In this document: positions 11,266 through 23,321 of the stretch, one piece after another
Numbering within the stretch: position 1 is the first letter of the stretch
How the letters are laid out: each line of letters opens with the position of its first letter
The notes under the pieces: generated by a model
Told to the model about the DNA's origin: nothing
Database searches by the model: none
The model's input: the letters and a program-made list of their open reading frames with translations, nothing else
DNA from: Oscheius tipulae
Lineage: Eukaryota; Nematoda; Chromadorea; Rhabditida; Rhabditidae
NCBI GenBank assembly: GCA_037178975.1
Contig: JASJZH010000006.1
Span: 3,038,001 to 3,102,000 of the forward strand
DNA: 64,000 nucleotides
Direction: 5' to 3'
Made by a program: the position numbers and the translations under genes

Positions 11266-14200
11266 ATGCTCATAACAGTTACGATTATTATCATTCTTCG
11301 TCAAGTTAGTCTTCTAGTCGCAGACAAAATATGTATGTTCGATTTGATCAACCACTACATTAGCTATAGTGGTTCTCAGTGATGCGGGAGACAACTTTGC
11401 GAAGGAATTTGAACGACATCTCAACGTTTCTTTCCTCTACTACAAGGACCTGGAGGCTCTCGAAGGATTGACCCTGGAATTCTATCAAATAGGCTCAAAA
11501 ACCAACGAAAACGATGGTGTGACAAGTTCTAGCTTACGAACCAAGTTTCAGTGTGTGAAAAGCTAGCAAATACAAGTGTCATCATCAGTGTCACTCGAAA
11601 CACTGATAGTAAGTCTCTTGCTCAAGGCATTGCCACCGTTACGGGTATTCCAACTTTGCATATGTTTGGTGAACACTGGACATTGCCACTAGCAGCAGCT
11701 TTACAAGGTCAGCTCACTACTCTGTTTAGCCCTATGTCGTTTCAGGCCCAGTGGCTACTGCTGCCCTTCTCAACTACGTTATCTTGGTTCCTCCTGTCAG
11801 TGTTTTCTACGAGTTTCTTGGTGACATCTATTCCAGTCTGAACATTGTCTCCGGAATCGTAGTGTTGTACGATGACATGTACGGTAAGATCTATTCTTTT
11901 CCTTTTACTATAAGTTGTTCCAGATTCCAGTTATACTGTCTGGCAGGGTTCTTTTGGAATGTTACCAGTTCCAACGAAGTTTATTCGACTTGAACCGAAA
12001 GGAAAGATGGCTCAGCAAATGAGAGAGCTGGAATCCAGTACAAAAAACGTGTTTCTGGTAGCCAAGACGGAGAATATTGAACAGTTCACCATCGAGGTCC
12101 CTTTGTTATTGTTTTTTTTTCATTTGGACTCTTGTAGAATAGCCCACTAATGGAGCAAAAGAGTATCAGTTTCTTTGCATTCACCAAGGATATCACAGCT
12201 TTCAAGTGCGATGAGTGTGTCTCAGCCTTTTGGATATGGATGCGTCCGTATCACAGTGGGAACTTCAGTCAAATCTCGAGATTGAATGCATATTTGGATC
12301 AGAATGAGCTTGGAACCGAACTCGACTACCACATTTACGGTTATCAAGAGGTATAGAATTATTGGGTATTGCAAGGATGTTATCTTCAGGTCGATGCTGC
12401 ATTTGCAATGGACTTGATGGGATACGCTTTTGAATGGATGCTGAACATCAATGCGTCTTTAGAAGTTATCCCGAGACCTCAGTACAATTGTCAAGGTTTC
12501 ACGAGAAATGACTACAACATCACTCTTCGCGATATTGTCATCAACGACAAACTTCATGAATACGGGAGCTACATTGAACAGTCAGCCAACCAATTTTTCG
12601 AGGTTTCACACTTCTCGTTTTCTAACGGCCTTGTTTAAGAATATTGAAGCACGAATATACCGGATAGACAGGTCGATCAGCTATCCCGACGCTTTTTACA
12701 ACAAAGAACTCGGCTATTGGAGAGTGACAGACAAACTCACCACATTCTATGGCTCACTAGAGATAGATGTTAGACTCTTGGATCAATACAGAGTCGTCAC
12801 TCTCATTGTACGTTCTCTCTGTCTTGAACAAACCATTTATTTTAGCAACCACCTTTTGTGCAGTACACAAATGATCCGAATGTTCCCTTTGAAGGATACT
12901 GCATAGATTTGATGGACATGATAGCTGAGGAATTGAACTTCACTTACTCGATATACGAGGTCGAAGACGGTAACTTTGGAGTCATTGACGATAACGGCAA
13001 TTGGAATGGTTTAATTGGGGCAGTTGGTAAGGTTGTATCATTTCTTTATCCAATGAACAATCAGTATCCGGATCGGCTGATATCGCCCTTGCACCCCTAT
13101 CCGTCATGGCTGAGCGAGAAAATGATGTGGATTTCACGGTTCCTTATTACGATCTGGTTGGAACAACGATATTGATGAAAAAGCCGGATGTAGAGTACAG
13201 CTTGTTCAAATTTATGCAGGTAGCCATGCATGTCGACTTATTAAACTGTCTGACAGGTCCTGGAATGGCCTGTATGGTTATCCATCGTCGGAGCGTATGT
13301 TCTTACATCATTTCTTCTATGGTTGTTCGACAAATTCAGTCCCTACTCTTTCACGAACAATCGAGACAGGTAGTCGGCAAATGATAAATCATTGAAAGGT
13401 CATTGTAGATACAAGGCAGATCATGAGAAGAGAATCTTCAACTTGAAGGAATGTCTTTGGTTCTGTATGACATCCTTGACCCCTCAAGGTTTTGACAGGT
13501 ATCCGAGAGAAAAGTCGGCGTTTTAGGTGGCGGAGAAGCTCCAAAGAACATTTCCGGACGATTGGTAGCAGCAACCTGGTGGCTTTTTGGTTTCATTATA
13601 ATTGCCTCTTACACTGCCAATCTAGCAGCTTTCTTAACAGTGTCCCGTCTTGAGCAACCCATTGGGCATATCCCGTAAAATATAGGTGTTTATAAACATT
13701 TTTAGTTCTCTCGACGACCTGGCAGAACAATACAAAATCGAATATGCTCCTATTCAAGGAAGTGCCTCAGAGACATACTTTCGTAGAATGGCCGAGATTG
13801 AAGAGCAGTTTTACAAGTTAGTTCGTTCTCAACAGATAAAATGATATTTTAGTATTTGGAAGCAAATGTCCTTAAATGAAAGTATGTCTCCGAGGGACAG
13901 AGCAAAGCTAGCCGTTTGGGACTATCCTGTGTCCGATAAGTATACCAACATTTGGAGGTTTCTTGTTCCCATTCTGATAAGCCGGTCCCTTTTTGTTCCA
14001 GGTACATGCAGGAATCCAAACTGCCCCCAACAATGGATGCAGCGGTCGAAAGGGTTCTCACGTCTGTAGACGGATTCGCCTTTATTGGTTTCGCAGGGGG
14101 CAATTGTTCGTAAATAATGGCTGAGAATTTAGGAGATGCCACGGAAATAAAGTACGCCACGTTGACCAACTGTAAACTGCAACAAGTGGGGACGGAATTC

Positions 14201-14742
14201 TCGAGAAAGCCCTATGCTATTGCTGTCCAAACAGGTCATCCCCTCAAGGATCCCATATCCAGCGCGTAAGAACTAGCTATTTCATCCTGAATGTGAGATT
14301 CAGAATTCTCATGCTTCTAAACCAAAGAAAGTTGGAAACATTGAAAGATAAATGGTGGAATCAAAATCCGAATAAGGTTGAGGATCGAAAACAGAATTCC
14401 AGCAGAATTATAGGTTAATTGTCCTGTTTCAACAGATGAGAGTGACGGAATTTCAATCAAAAACATCGGAGGAGTGTTCATCGTCATTCTAGCAGGAATC
14501 TTCCTTTCAGTATGCACTTTGGGAGTAGAATATGTCTTCTACAGGTAAAGTCTTTGATTTTATAACATTCGGATTTTAGAAGAAAGTTGAAAAAGGAAGA
14601 AGAAATTTTAAAGGAGGGTCTTGAATTGAATGAAGGAGCATACGAGGACTCGTACTCAAGCAGTTCCACATCAACCCTACCCCCTCCACCTTTACCGACC
14701 TCTACTCACAACGTATTTCACAATGAAGCCTTCCAATACTAA
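11266..14742 (+). CDS. IR25a: IR25a-class ionotropic receptor
   Basis: This is a ligand-gated cation channel subunit of the ionotropic-receptor branch of glutamate receptors, where IR25a acts as a chemosensory co-receptor. The ATG at 11266 gives a signal peptide ([17 protein letters not shown]), then an amino-terminal LIVBP-like domain. S1 (12860-13190) contains [16 protein letters not shown] and [19 protein letters not shown], keeping the ligand-type Arg. M1 is at about 13255-13335. The pore and M3 read [20 protein letters not shown] and [21 protein letters not shown]2 has [37 protein letters not shown] and [12 protein letters not shown], all close to arthropod IR25a. The last membrane segment is at 14470-14545, followed by a short cytoplasmic tail ending NEAFQY. 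Introns are many and short. Nematode counterparts may be the glr-7/glr-8 group, but I cannot verify this. Confidence 0.92.
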
Positions 14743-15018
14743 GTATATTTGTATAAAATAAAGTGCCTTCTCTCATTGCCTATATGCAACAAAATTCATA
14801 GCTGAAGTGGCTATTGTTTTGGTTAGGAGGAGCACAAATCCGCGCAGCCCCATATGGCCGGCGCGTTATCCAATTTGCCGAATGAGCAATATAACGGTAA
14901 CAAAGCTCAGTATCTCTCCCTTTGAGCTGCTACTTGAGACGTTCACCCCTTCAAATGGCTCCACTTCCTTCAGGTTCTCTTTGTTCTGTTTGCAGACGTC
15001 ATAGTTGTTGTAGATGAT

Positions 15019-15713
15019 ATGGGATCCCCTTACTTGTCAGACTCGCCAATCGCCTGTCTAGTTTTTGATTACAATGCTGATGATCCTGAATACAGGAAGC
15101 TGACAAAAGCAGAGAGACGCAAACGACGGCGTGCCACTCCAAAGTACCGCAACCTACATGCTACGCGTGAAAGGCTGGTTTTTTGTTGATTTGTGTAGTC
15201 TTGCAGTAGTAGACGCACTGCCAGACATTTACCGATAAGATTGTCAGTTCTTCCGATCGGAAAGCCATCTCGGCTGTCTCGACTGGCCCAATCACCCTGA
15301 GAGAAAGCGGCATTGCATCAGCAGCGATTACAAATCTATCGCCCTTTCTCTGATATCGTGCAGTTCTCGAAAAATCGACTGTCGATAAGACGGATTACAC
15401 GGAAGAAAAAAACTGACAAACACACAAATAGTAGCCGATATTATTTACGTGATAGATCAAAAGGTGCTACCTTAATTTTCGTTTTGATCACAGCATTCTA
15501 AAAAAAGCATATTGTTTGAATTCAACATTATGTGATGCTCAAAAGTTTACAAGAAATTTCAGAGTACGAGTGGAGTCCTTCAACATTGCATTTGCTCAGC
15601 TGCGAGCTTTGTTGCCAACACTTCCAGTGGAGAAGAAACTTTCAAAAATTGAGATTCTTCGTCTTTCCATTGCATACATCAAATTTCTCGATAATCTCCT
15701 TCGTCTGAAATGA
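15019..15713 (+). CDS. hlh-15: bHLH transcription factor, NHLH/HEN type
   Basis: The protein is a little over 100 residues and nearly all bHLH. The basic region [20 protein letters not shown] in exon 1 (15019-15173) continues in exon 2 (15563-15713) as [20 protein letters not shown] and [19 protein letters not shown]. This matches vertebrate NHLH1/2 and C. elegans HLH-15 almost residue for residue. These are neuronal E-box-binding factors. Only one join restores the helix 1 frame: exon 1 ends at AG before gctggt, giving a GC-AG intron of 389 bases. No GT donor nearby keeps the frame. It lies head-to-tail with IR25a, 276 bases downstream. Confidence 0.88.
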
Positions 15714-16798
15714 AACTTTATTTATTCTGTTCTGTTGTTTTGATAATGTGAATTCCAACAGTTGTTTTAAAACGACTCATTTGCTCCTGATTACGGGTGC
15801 TTACCAAATCAGCAGCTTAAGTTATCATGCCTGCATATTAGGGTCTTTCTCTGGCCGAACTCTTGATACCATTCTGCGAGGCAGCATCTATTTCGTTTCT
15901 TTTTGCTTTTTACCTAAACAGACCATGATAGGGTCGCTACCGCGATCACGCCATTCAGCTATCAAAAAAGAGCTCTGATTGTTCTTTGCGTCGCTTTACG
16001 TTCTTTTGGTCAGCTCCCTAAGCGAATTCAGATATCTTCGTTCTCATGTATCAATAAGCGCAGCAATATTTGTTCGTTTGATCGCTTTATCGATTTGGGA
16101 GGTCTAGCATAATCGGAATTGCTGAGGTAATAGTTGTCGCGAGTTGGTGTTCGACCTATATTTCAACCATATTCGCTCGAGACCTTTTTCGCAAATTATC
16201 TAAAATCTATCAAAGATTCCAATCTCCAATTTTAGTCATTTCCCCAGTCCCTTATTGTTCTACTTTGAGCCAGATCCGTTTATTGTACGGCTCCCAACAG
16301 TCTCATTCAATTTCTTCTATCACAAAATCGAAGGCCCTTTTGTTAAAATCCCACTGCCCTATTGTTGCTTTTTCTTGACAAAAAACGATCGTCTACAGAT
16401 TATTCCAAAGGGGGCGGGACTTTGATTTCATTCTTCCAACCGCGACTACCATCGAGAGGCGGTCAGTTCCAATCTCTCATCTTGCCCAGATGTTCTGAAG
16501 GCGGTTGACAAGCCAGCCGTATGATCTTGGCAACCTCTCTTTGGGCTTTTCAACATCCTTTGCCCGCCCAATTAGACAATGGCTGATAAGGACGAAGTTC
16601 TTATCACGCCAAAAAGGAGTGCATCTCTCTCCATTCTCGGGACATGTCTGCCCGGTCGAAGGTGAACGGCTTGACCCTCCTCCTTGACTGTACCGGTCTC
16701 TGGGGTCAGCCGAGGTCATCTCTAATCGATCTTTAACTTCTGATCTTTCTATTTCTTTCGGTTTCAGCCTTATTAAGAGTTTTCAGGGTACACACACG
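15714..16798. other. intergenic region and SAM synthetase promoter
   Basis: This 1.1 kb has no supportable exon. Short antisense-looking ORFs near 16480-16720 have no family features. Two candidate trans-splice acceptors precede the next gene: gtttcag at 16761-16767 and tttcag at 16781-16786. Confidence 0.5.
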
Positions 16799-18402
16799 AT
16801 GGCTTCCACTTTCCTGTTCACTTCGGAGTCCGTCTCTCAGGGACATCCTGACAAAATGTGCGACCAGGTAAGCATTTACTGTTTCGTTTTATTAAACTTT
16901 ACTTTGATAGATCTCTGACGCTGTTCTGGATGCTCATCTTGCCCAGGATCCCAACGCTAAGGTTGCTTGCGGTTCGTTTAACTGAACAGAGGTCACTATC
17001 TCCCGTATTGCAGAGACCGTAACCAAGACCGGAATGATCATGCTTTGCGGAGAGATCACCTCCAAGGCCAATGTGGACTACCAGGTCCTCGTTCGCAACG
17101 TTGTCAGAAAGATTGGCTACGACAGCTCTGACAAGGGTGAGCTATTACCATCAAATCGATAATGCATAACGAGCGACTCTCTCTTATCAGCATTATTTCG
17201 CGACTGGAAAAGGGCAACGATTTTTACTGCTACCTGGTTCTGGTTTTGTCACATGTTCACGAAACATCTGACTCGCTGGCGTCATCTTTGGTTCTTGCCC
17301 TAACCACATGACATTTCAGGATTCGACTACAAGACCTGTAACGTTCTGGTCGCTCTTGAGCAGCAGTCTCCCGAAATCGCCGCTGGAGTTCACGAGAACA
17401 AGGCTCAGGAAGATGTCGGAGCTGGAGATCAGGGACTTATGTTTGGATATGCCACAGACGAGACTGAGGAGGCTATGCCCCTTACCTTGATGCTTGCTCA
17501 TCAGCTCAACAACAAGCTCCATGAGCTTCGTCGTAACGAAGAGCTCCCATGGGTTCGTCCCGACTCTAAGACTCAGGTATGTCGTTGAAAATATCTGTAT
17601 TCCTTTCTCTTCTAGGTCACCATTGAGTACGGTTTTGATGGAGGAGCTTGCCTTCCCAAGAGAATCCACACTGTTGTCATTTCGACCCAGCACGGGCCTG
17701 AAATCTCGCTTGACGATCTTCGCCGCGAGCTGAAGGACAAGGTCGCCATGGCTGTCCTTCCCGCTAACCTTCTCGATGAAGACACCGTCTTCCACTTGAA
17801 CCCTTGCGGTGCCTTCACCGTCGGAGGACCCCAGGGAGATGCTGGTCTCACTGGACGTAAGATCATCGTCGACACCTACGGAGGATGGGGAGCTCACGGA
17901 GGTGGAGCTTTCTCCGGAAAGGATCCTACCAAGGTCGACAGATCCGCTGCCTACGCTGCCCGATGGGTTGCAAAGAGCTTGGTCAAGGCTGGTCTCTGCC
18001 GCAGATGTCTTGTTCAGGTTGATTGATTGTATTTTGTTAGATATTTACCTCTTTTGCAGGTTTCTTATGCTATTGGAGTTGCTGCTCCTTTGTCGGTAAT
18101 GGTCTTCTCTTTCGGAACATCCGGACTTACTGAGACTGAACTTCTTAAGGTTGTTAATGACAACTTCGATCTCAGGCCAGGATGCATCATCAAGTACGAA
18201 CTTATTTTTGTTTGAACTAGTCTTCTAATTAAGGGATCTTAACCTGAAGAGGCCCATCTACGAGCCCACAGCTGAAAATGGTCACTTCGGACATAACAAT
18301 TTCCCTTGGGAGCAGCCCCGTCAATTGAAAGTTTCCCCTGAGCTTCTTGCCAAGGCTAAAGGACCTGCCCGGGCTGAAACTACTGGAGCCATCGCCCACT
18401 AA
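16799..18402 (+). CDS. sams: S-adenosylmethionine synthetase
   Basis: It converts methionine and ATP to S-adenosylmethionine in the cytosol. The full-length enzyme (about 400 residues) is visible: [20 protein letters not shown] with the ATP-site His, [15 protein letters not shown] (the signature hexapeptide GAGDQG), DSKTQVTIEYG, and the phosphate loop [19 protein letters not shown]. The C-terminal part reads [11 protein letters not shown]. Exons are 16799-16868, about 16912-16971, 17014-17137, 17321-17577, about 17616-18015, 18060-18194 and a last exon ending at 18402. Intron 3 (about 180 bases) is longer than the rest. A TTTCAG site 12 bases upstream suggests trans-splicing. Codon use is strongly biased, as in highly expressed genes, and is visibly more GC-rich at third positions than its neighbours. 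Confidence 0.97.
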
Positions 18403-18634
18403 ATTTAAAAAAACCGTCATAAAAGACTTTTAAAGACCTTATTGATGAGACTTTCTCTTCGCCTATCCTCATAACACAGAGATTATTCAGAAGATTATAG
18501 CTTCGGTTGCCTTATGGGATTCAATAAACTGTACTTCAAATTCATTATTATGCTTTTTGCGCAACCATTATGCTCCACAACCTATCACCAGTAGACATGA
18601 CAATTTCTCGAGGTAAAATATGTAAATTTGGAAG

Positions 18635-19997
18635 CTAGAGTTCGATTTCCCTCATGAGTGTGTCCTTCTGAGCTGCAGGTAATCCTAGCTCTGACATCGA
18701 GCGAATGTTTGTGACTAGATGTTCAGGAAGAGGCTAAAACATGAAAGCATAGTTTTATAAGCTAAAATGTTGTACTTTGCCATACTCGCTCAGCAATTTC
18801 ACTCCATCATTGACTTTTCCTGTATACAAAGAGTTGATTGCAGCAAGGTTCGTCACCTAGGAAACGTTGAGCAAACTAGGGTACCCTACCATGGCTCGCT
18901 TATCCTCAGCCTTTATCAATCGTTGAGCATATTCTCCAGTGTGTGGATAAGCTCCAAGAAAAAGTGCCCTCAATGCTCTTAAAATGGAATTCTGATATTA
19001 AAAAAATGTATAACTTGTGCAATGTGAGATGGTTTGGTTGCGTGCTTTTACTGCTCGCTTCCAACAGCAACTTGTTTGACGTCGAGTCATCTCCCGCAAA
19101 CAAGGCAATTCTCAGCATTTCCAACGTTAGAAGTCCCTGACATGAATGAATGTTTGACATAAAACATTGTCTTCACCTGGTCTTCAGCACTAGAAACCTT
19201 TCTCAAACAGTCCAAATGAATCATGCTCTGTCTGACTTCTCCAAGAGAAAATAAGAGTCGTGCATGAATCTTTTCCACTACTATCAAGCGTCTTTTCCAG
19301 GCAGACACAGCTTCTTCCACTTTGTTTTGAGAGAAAATGTCCAAAACCTAAGTCAATGTGTCAAAATAAGTTGGCTTTGGGAAAATTACCGACTGGATGT
19401 TTGCTTTCAATTTTTCGGTTCTCTCCAATGCTTTCCATGGGAGAGGGGTAAAACGGAGGATTTCAGCGTGAATGAGTCTCAGGGAAAAAGGTACCATCGT
19501 CCCTGAAATATAACAGTGTATAAAGATAATAGACGTCTCAAACAGACCTTTTTTGTTAGAATCCAAGTGGTACTGATAGTAGAGATCAGGTGCATCCAAC
19601 TCTTCGAATGCCGCTATTTCTTCTACCACTTGTTTGTGCATTTTGAGAACCAGCAAAAGTTGGAATCTCAGAGACCACAGCTAAAACAAGAATTAAACTG
19701 CCACTAATTTGCTTCACCATTAGTGTTTGCTCATTAGTTGCGCTTGTTCGTCCTATCTTGTTCAGTCCCTGCCCCATTTGCGATAAAAGGACAGTTGTTG
19801 CGTTCAGCGCTATCTCCACCTGATTTGCAGTCTAAATAAAAACAAGTGTATATTTTTAACCCGTTGATAACCAATAAGGCAGAAAGTCCTTTTCCGTTCA
19901 AATCAGGTGAGATTTTGCAAAAATGATTGTTGAAGAACAAGTGGTATTTTTCAGTGTCTTTTGAAGGAAACTTGGCATCCGTCTTCAATCCAGGCAT
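18635..19997 (-). CDS. TRAPPC12: TRAPPC12-like TPR protein
   Basis: TRAPPC12 is a subunit of the TRAPP III vesicle-tethering complex. The exon chain shows LWSLRFQLLLVLKMHKQVV, DLYYQYHL, GTMVPFSLRLIHAEILRF, a TPR exon with KIHARLLFSLGEVRQSMIHL, and the end NLAAINSLYTGKVNDGVKLL followed by PEHLVTNIRSM. Each has a recognisable counterpart in order in human TRAPPC12. The protein starts at MPGLKTDAKFPSKD and is about half the human length. It lacks the long N-terminal region, as expected if only the TPR part is kept. It is convergent with SAM synthetase (stops 232 bases apart) and upstream of no clear promoter motif. Confidence 0.82.
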
Positions 19998-20355
19998 AGT
20001 ATAGCATATTCCTGTTTTTTTCTGCTCTAATGCTGTCTAAAAGTCAAAAATATTCTATTAAACTGACGAAACTACCTTTAAGCGCTGTGATTCTGGCCAC
20101 TGAAACAGGAACTCATTCTTATCACAATCTACAGCCAGCATTAACTGAAACACTCATTTTGTTGTATTATTCTGTTTATGTACTAGTAGCTAAAACTAAT
20201 TCTAATAATTGAACGAGTTTGGAAAGCGATAGGTTTATTACAAGCTCGAAACAACACCGTTCATCAGGTTTAAAGCAATCACAGGAATGCACACGGGTAA
20301 AAGCTGATAAGTAGAATGCCAAGTAAGTAAAACTCAAAAATGAAGAAGCATCCAT
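19998..20355. other. spacer between TRAPPC12 start and myotrophin stop
   Basis: This 358-base stretch is AT-rich. It should hold the TRAPPC12 promoter and the myotrophin 3' UTR. Nothing else is supportable. Confidence 0.5.
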
Positions 20356-20832
20356 TTAGCTCTGCAACATTTGACGAATTTCTGGATCGCGGGTGCACTC
20401 AATCAAAGGTGTTCCATCCACGGCGATAAGGTTTCTTTCTGCTCCCTAAATGTTTTGTGTTTGATTGAAAACAACGAGGGTCTCACCTTGTCAAGAAGGA
20501 TTTTTACGCAATCCTTACGTTCTTCCCAGACTGCAGAAAGAAGAGGACGAATACCATAAAGATCGGGGCACTGTACCATGAAAACAATGCATAGAAAGAA
20601 TGAAGAATGGCGTTTGTACCTCAATATCTGCACCGTTGTCCACCAAAAATTGAAGAATGCTTGCATGCCCATGTTCGGCGGCGAGATGGAGAGCCGTTCT
20701 TCCCGTATCGAACTTTTGGTTGATGTTTTCATTCGTCTGCAAACAATTATAAATACCCAGTAGCAAACTTACCACATGACTTCTGATGAATTCGAGGTCT
20801 CCTTCTTTGGCAGCAGTCTCCACAGTTGTCAT
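20356..20832 (-). CDS. MTPN: myotrophin-like ankyrin-repeat protein
   Basis: A small protein of roughly 110 residues built from ankyrin repeats, the same size as vertebrate myotrophin/V-1, which binds CapZ and regulates actin capping. The order is MTTVETAAKEGDLEFIRSHV, then DTGRTALHLAAEHGHASILQ, FLVDNGADIE, and DLYGIRPLLSAVWEERKDCV and KILLDK. The terminal partial repeat ends DPEIRQMLQS. Three short introns separate the repeats. Myotrophin identity rests on length, repeat count and the PLLSAVxExxxxCVKxLLxK segment. Another short ankyrin protein cannot be excluded. Confidence 0.85.
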
Positions 20833-21119
20833 TCTGTAAAATTGAGACGGATGGAAGACGATGACAATAGAAAAGTTTTTTTTATTCACAAACCGTAACA
20901 ATAGGCGATTGAGAAACTGTTTTAGAAAAGTCTGTTAAAGCAAATGAAAAAGGATAGAATGACTCTGAAGTCATTCTGCAGGAGCCGCAATCGATCATGG
21001 CGAGTCAGGCTCTAGTGCCGATATGCCGATATTGGGCGTAGAGAGACGCGCACACCCCGACTAATACCCGGCAGCGGACGAAATAGCGCAGTCATGAAAC
21101 ACTGAATAGAGGGGTCTCC

Positions 21120-23129
21120 TCAATTGCTCTTCTTCGTCTGAGATCTGTTCGTAGGTGCCCGTTTTCGAATCTTCCTCTGCACTCCTTGGTTTTGTCCTCT
21201 CAAAGGCTTCTTTGTTTGGTTCTGCTTTCGAGCTTGCATTGAAGCCTTTGTTTTGTTTTGACCACCATTTGATTTCGTTGTGATGACTGAAGAACTTTCT
21301 GTATCACCATCTCGAAAAGTAGGTTACCTGGACGTGGTGGCTTCCAGCTGCGAAGCCAGGACGGTGTGACGTACTGTGTCTTTTTCGGCTTGTCGGCTGT
21401 GAACTCTTTGAGGAGAACACTAAACCACTTCATGAAAAAGCGTAGGGGGCTTGTTTCTCACCCAATATTGTTTCTTCTTCGCAGCATCAGCAATTTGTCG
21501 TCTTTCTCCGGACAGTCTTGCTCGTTCAACTCTTCCTTTAAAAGCTCTGTACTTTGTTTCATCTTGCGAAACACCTTCTCAGCCCTGAAACACATTGCTT
21601 AAAAAAACTTAAAAATCTTACTGTGATTCCCAGTGTAGTCGTTCCTTCAGAAAAGGGCCTTGTTCTTTCTGATTCGGTAGTATGTCGTAGGCAATCAACA
21701 GAAGCTTCTCAAAGATATCCAGCTAAAAATTCTTGTAATACGAAAACTGCCGACCAAACCTGTCTCTCATTTGTTTCATATCCACAAAAAATATCGTCGA
21801 GGTAGTGTTGAACGACTTTGAAAAAGATGGCAAAAGCTTCGCCATCAATCTTTGCAGCGTTTTCAGGAGTAATAAATCGAAATGCGTTTGCTGTTCCATG
21901 TCTTCGCTGAGCCAAAAAGTTGATTTTCTTAAACAAAATGTAAAAGCAAGAGAGATGTATTACCTCAAGAAGTGGCGGTAAAATCATCTTGTTGCGTAGT
22001 TTTTCGTTGACAACATACTCCAAGACGTTCAGAAATTCACCAAGGCCGTAGAAAGCCATCTGGTTGATTCCGTCGACCCATGAAGAAATGGAAACTATTG
22101 TCTTGTATGCTTGAACGAGCTGCTCTTCCGTAATTTTGTCGTTGACCAACTAGAAATACAGATAACAGCCAGAACATTTCGATACTCACGTCGTTATACA
22201 TCTTGTGAAGATCCAGAGCTTTGGTGTCACAGATTGTGTCGGTCAGTTTCCGCTTCTCGTCACGATTTGTAAAGAATGAAGTCTGCGCAGCAACAGCGAG
22301 AATTTCCTCGAGCTCTTCAACACTGTTCGTTGGTGTTTCGGACAGTAACTGAATTCACTACCTGACAATAAAGAGAAATGCCCACTTTAGAAAAAATGTC
22401 CTGGATGATTGTCTTCATCTTCTCCCCAACAGATCCAAGGCGTTTGAATTCATCGTCAAGGTAGCGAAGGAGTATCAGTTTTCCTGTCACGCCTGCAGTC
22501 TGCTCGATGATGGAAGGGAATAGTACAAATACTTCTAAAGAACGTACAGTGAATAAATGGAAAAGTATGTACCTGCCATGTGGTCTTTAATTATCTTCCT
22601 CATTGACTTCTTGGCCATTTGTGATTCCTCGTATTCTCGGGCTATTATCTCCGCTAGAGCAGTCACAATCTCAAACACACGACTTTTCTATTTATTGGCA
22701 ACTAACCGTCTCGACATTTTTCTTGTCACAGCAAAGCAAGGTAACTCTATCGCAAGCGTACAGACGAACCTTAAAAAGATCTTTACTTTCAAAACTAATC
22801 AAAAGCACTCACATTGTCATTGACATCGTTGAGGAAACCGAGAACAAACTGCCGAGTTTCTAATGGTAGAGCCTTAGACTTCAAATACAACCTGAAACAT
22901 CATTTTCAAAAGAATATTCAAGCTTCTCACTTCAGCACAGAATCGAGATGGGTTCTTTTTCCTACAGAAGTCGAGCAATTTTTTGCCAACAAAGTTCGAT
23001 AAGTTGGAAGATCCTGAAAGGCGAAATGCTAAATTTTATTAAAGCAGTCACTAGAACTGTAGATTTATCCAAAGTTTGAACAAGTTGTTGAACTTCGTCT
23101 ACGTCCCCCCTATCCTCGTCCACTTCCAT
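21120..23129 (-). CDS. unrecognised helical-repeat protein with basic tail
   Basis: About ten exons joined by short introns give roughly 500 residues. The start MEVDEDRGDVDEVQQL follows a tttttcag acceptor. Segments such as LPLETRQFVLGFLNDVNDN, VRLYACDRVTLLCCDK and RVFEIVTALAEIIAREYEES look like HEAT/armadillo helices. Later parts (KITEEQLVQAYKTIVSISSW, EAFAIFFKVVQHYLDDIFCG) stay helical. The last two exons are very basic (KPLRGQNQGVQRKIRKRAP) and end KKSN, suggesting nucleic-acid binding or nuclear targeting. I do not recognise the family. It is divergent from the ZDHHC16 gene, with 192 bases between start codons. Confidence 0.75.
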
Positions 23130-23321
23130 TCCACTGAAAAATCATTTTAAGAGCACTTATAGGAGAACAGCAAACAAAAATTGTATGAATTGCGTGAGTG
23201 ACCAGTGCGTTCAGGAGTGACAATCGATATTCGCTCGTATTGCCGCGCTCATTCTTTCAACCCTTTGCACGACTGTAATACTTCTGGATTTCGCCAAATT
23301 TTACACTTTCAGATCCGTTTT

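Noticed and set aside
16972-17013. ACAG-containing SAM synthetase intron as an m6A-regulated splice site like that of nematode sams genes
   Set aside because: The internal cag at 16987-16989 is only 18 bases from the donor, too short for splicing, and the used acceptor (ttgcag|ag) does not match the TACAG|A type site convincingly.
17316-17897. 193-codon minus-strand ORF over SAM synthetase
   Set aside because: It is antisense of a GC-biased, highly expressed gene, with no family motif. The plus-strand enzyme explains the sequence.
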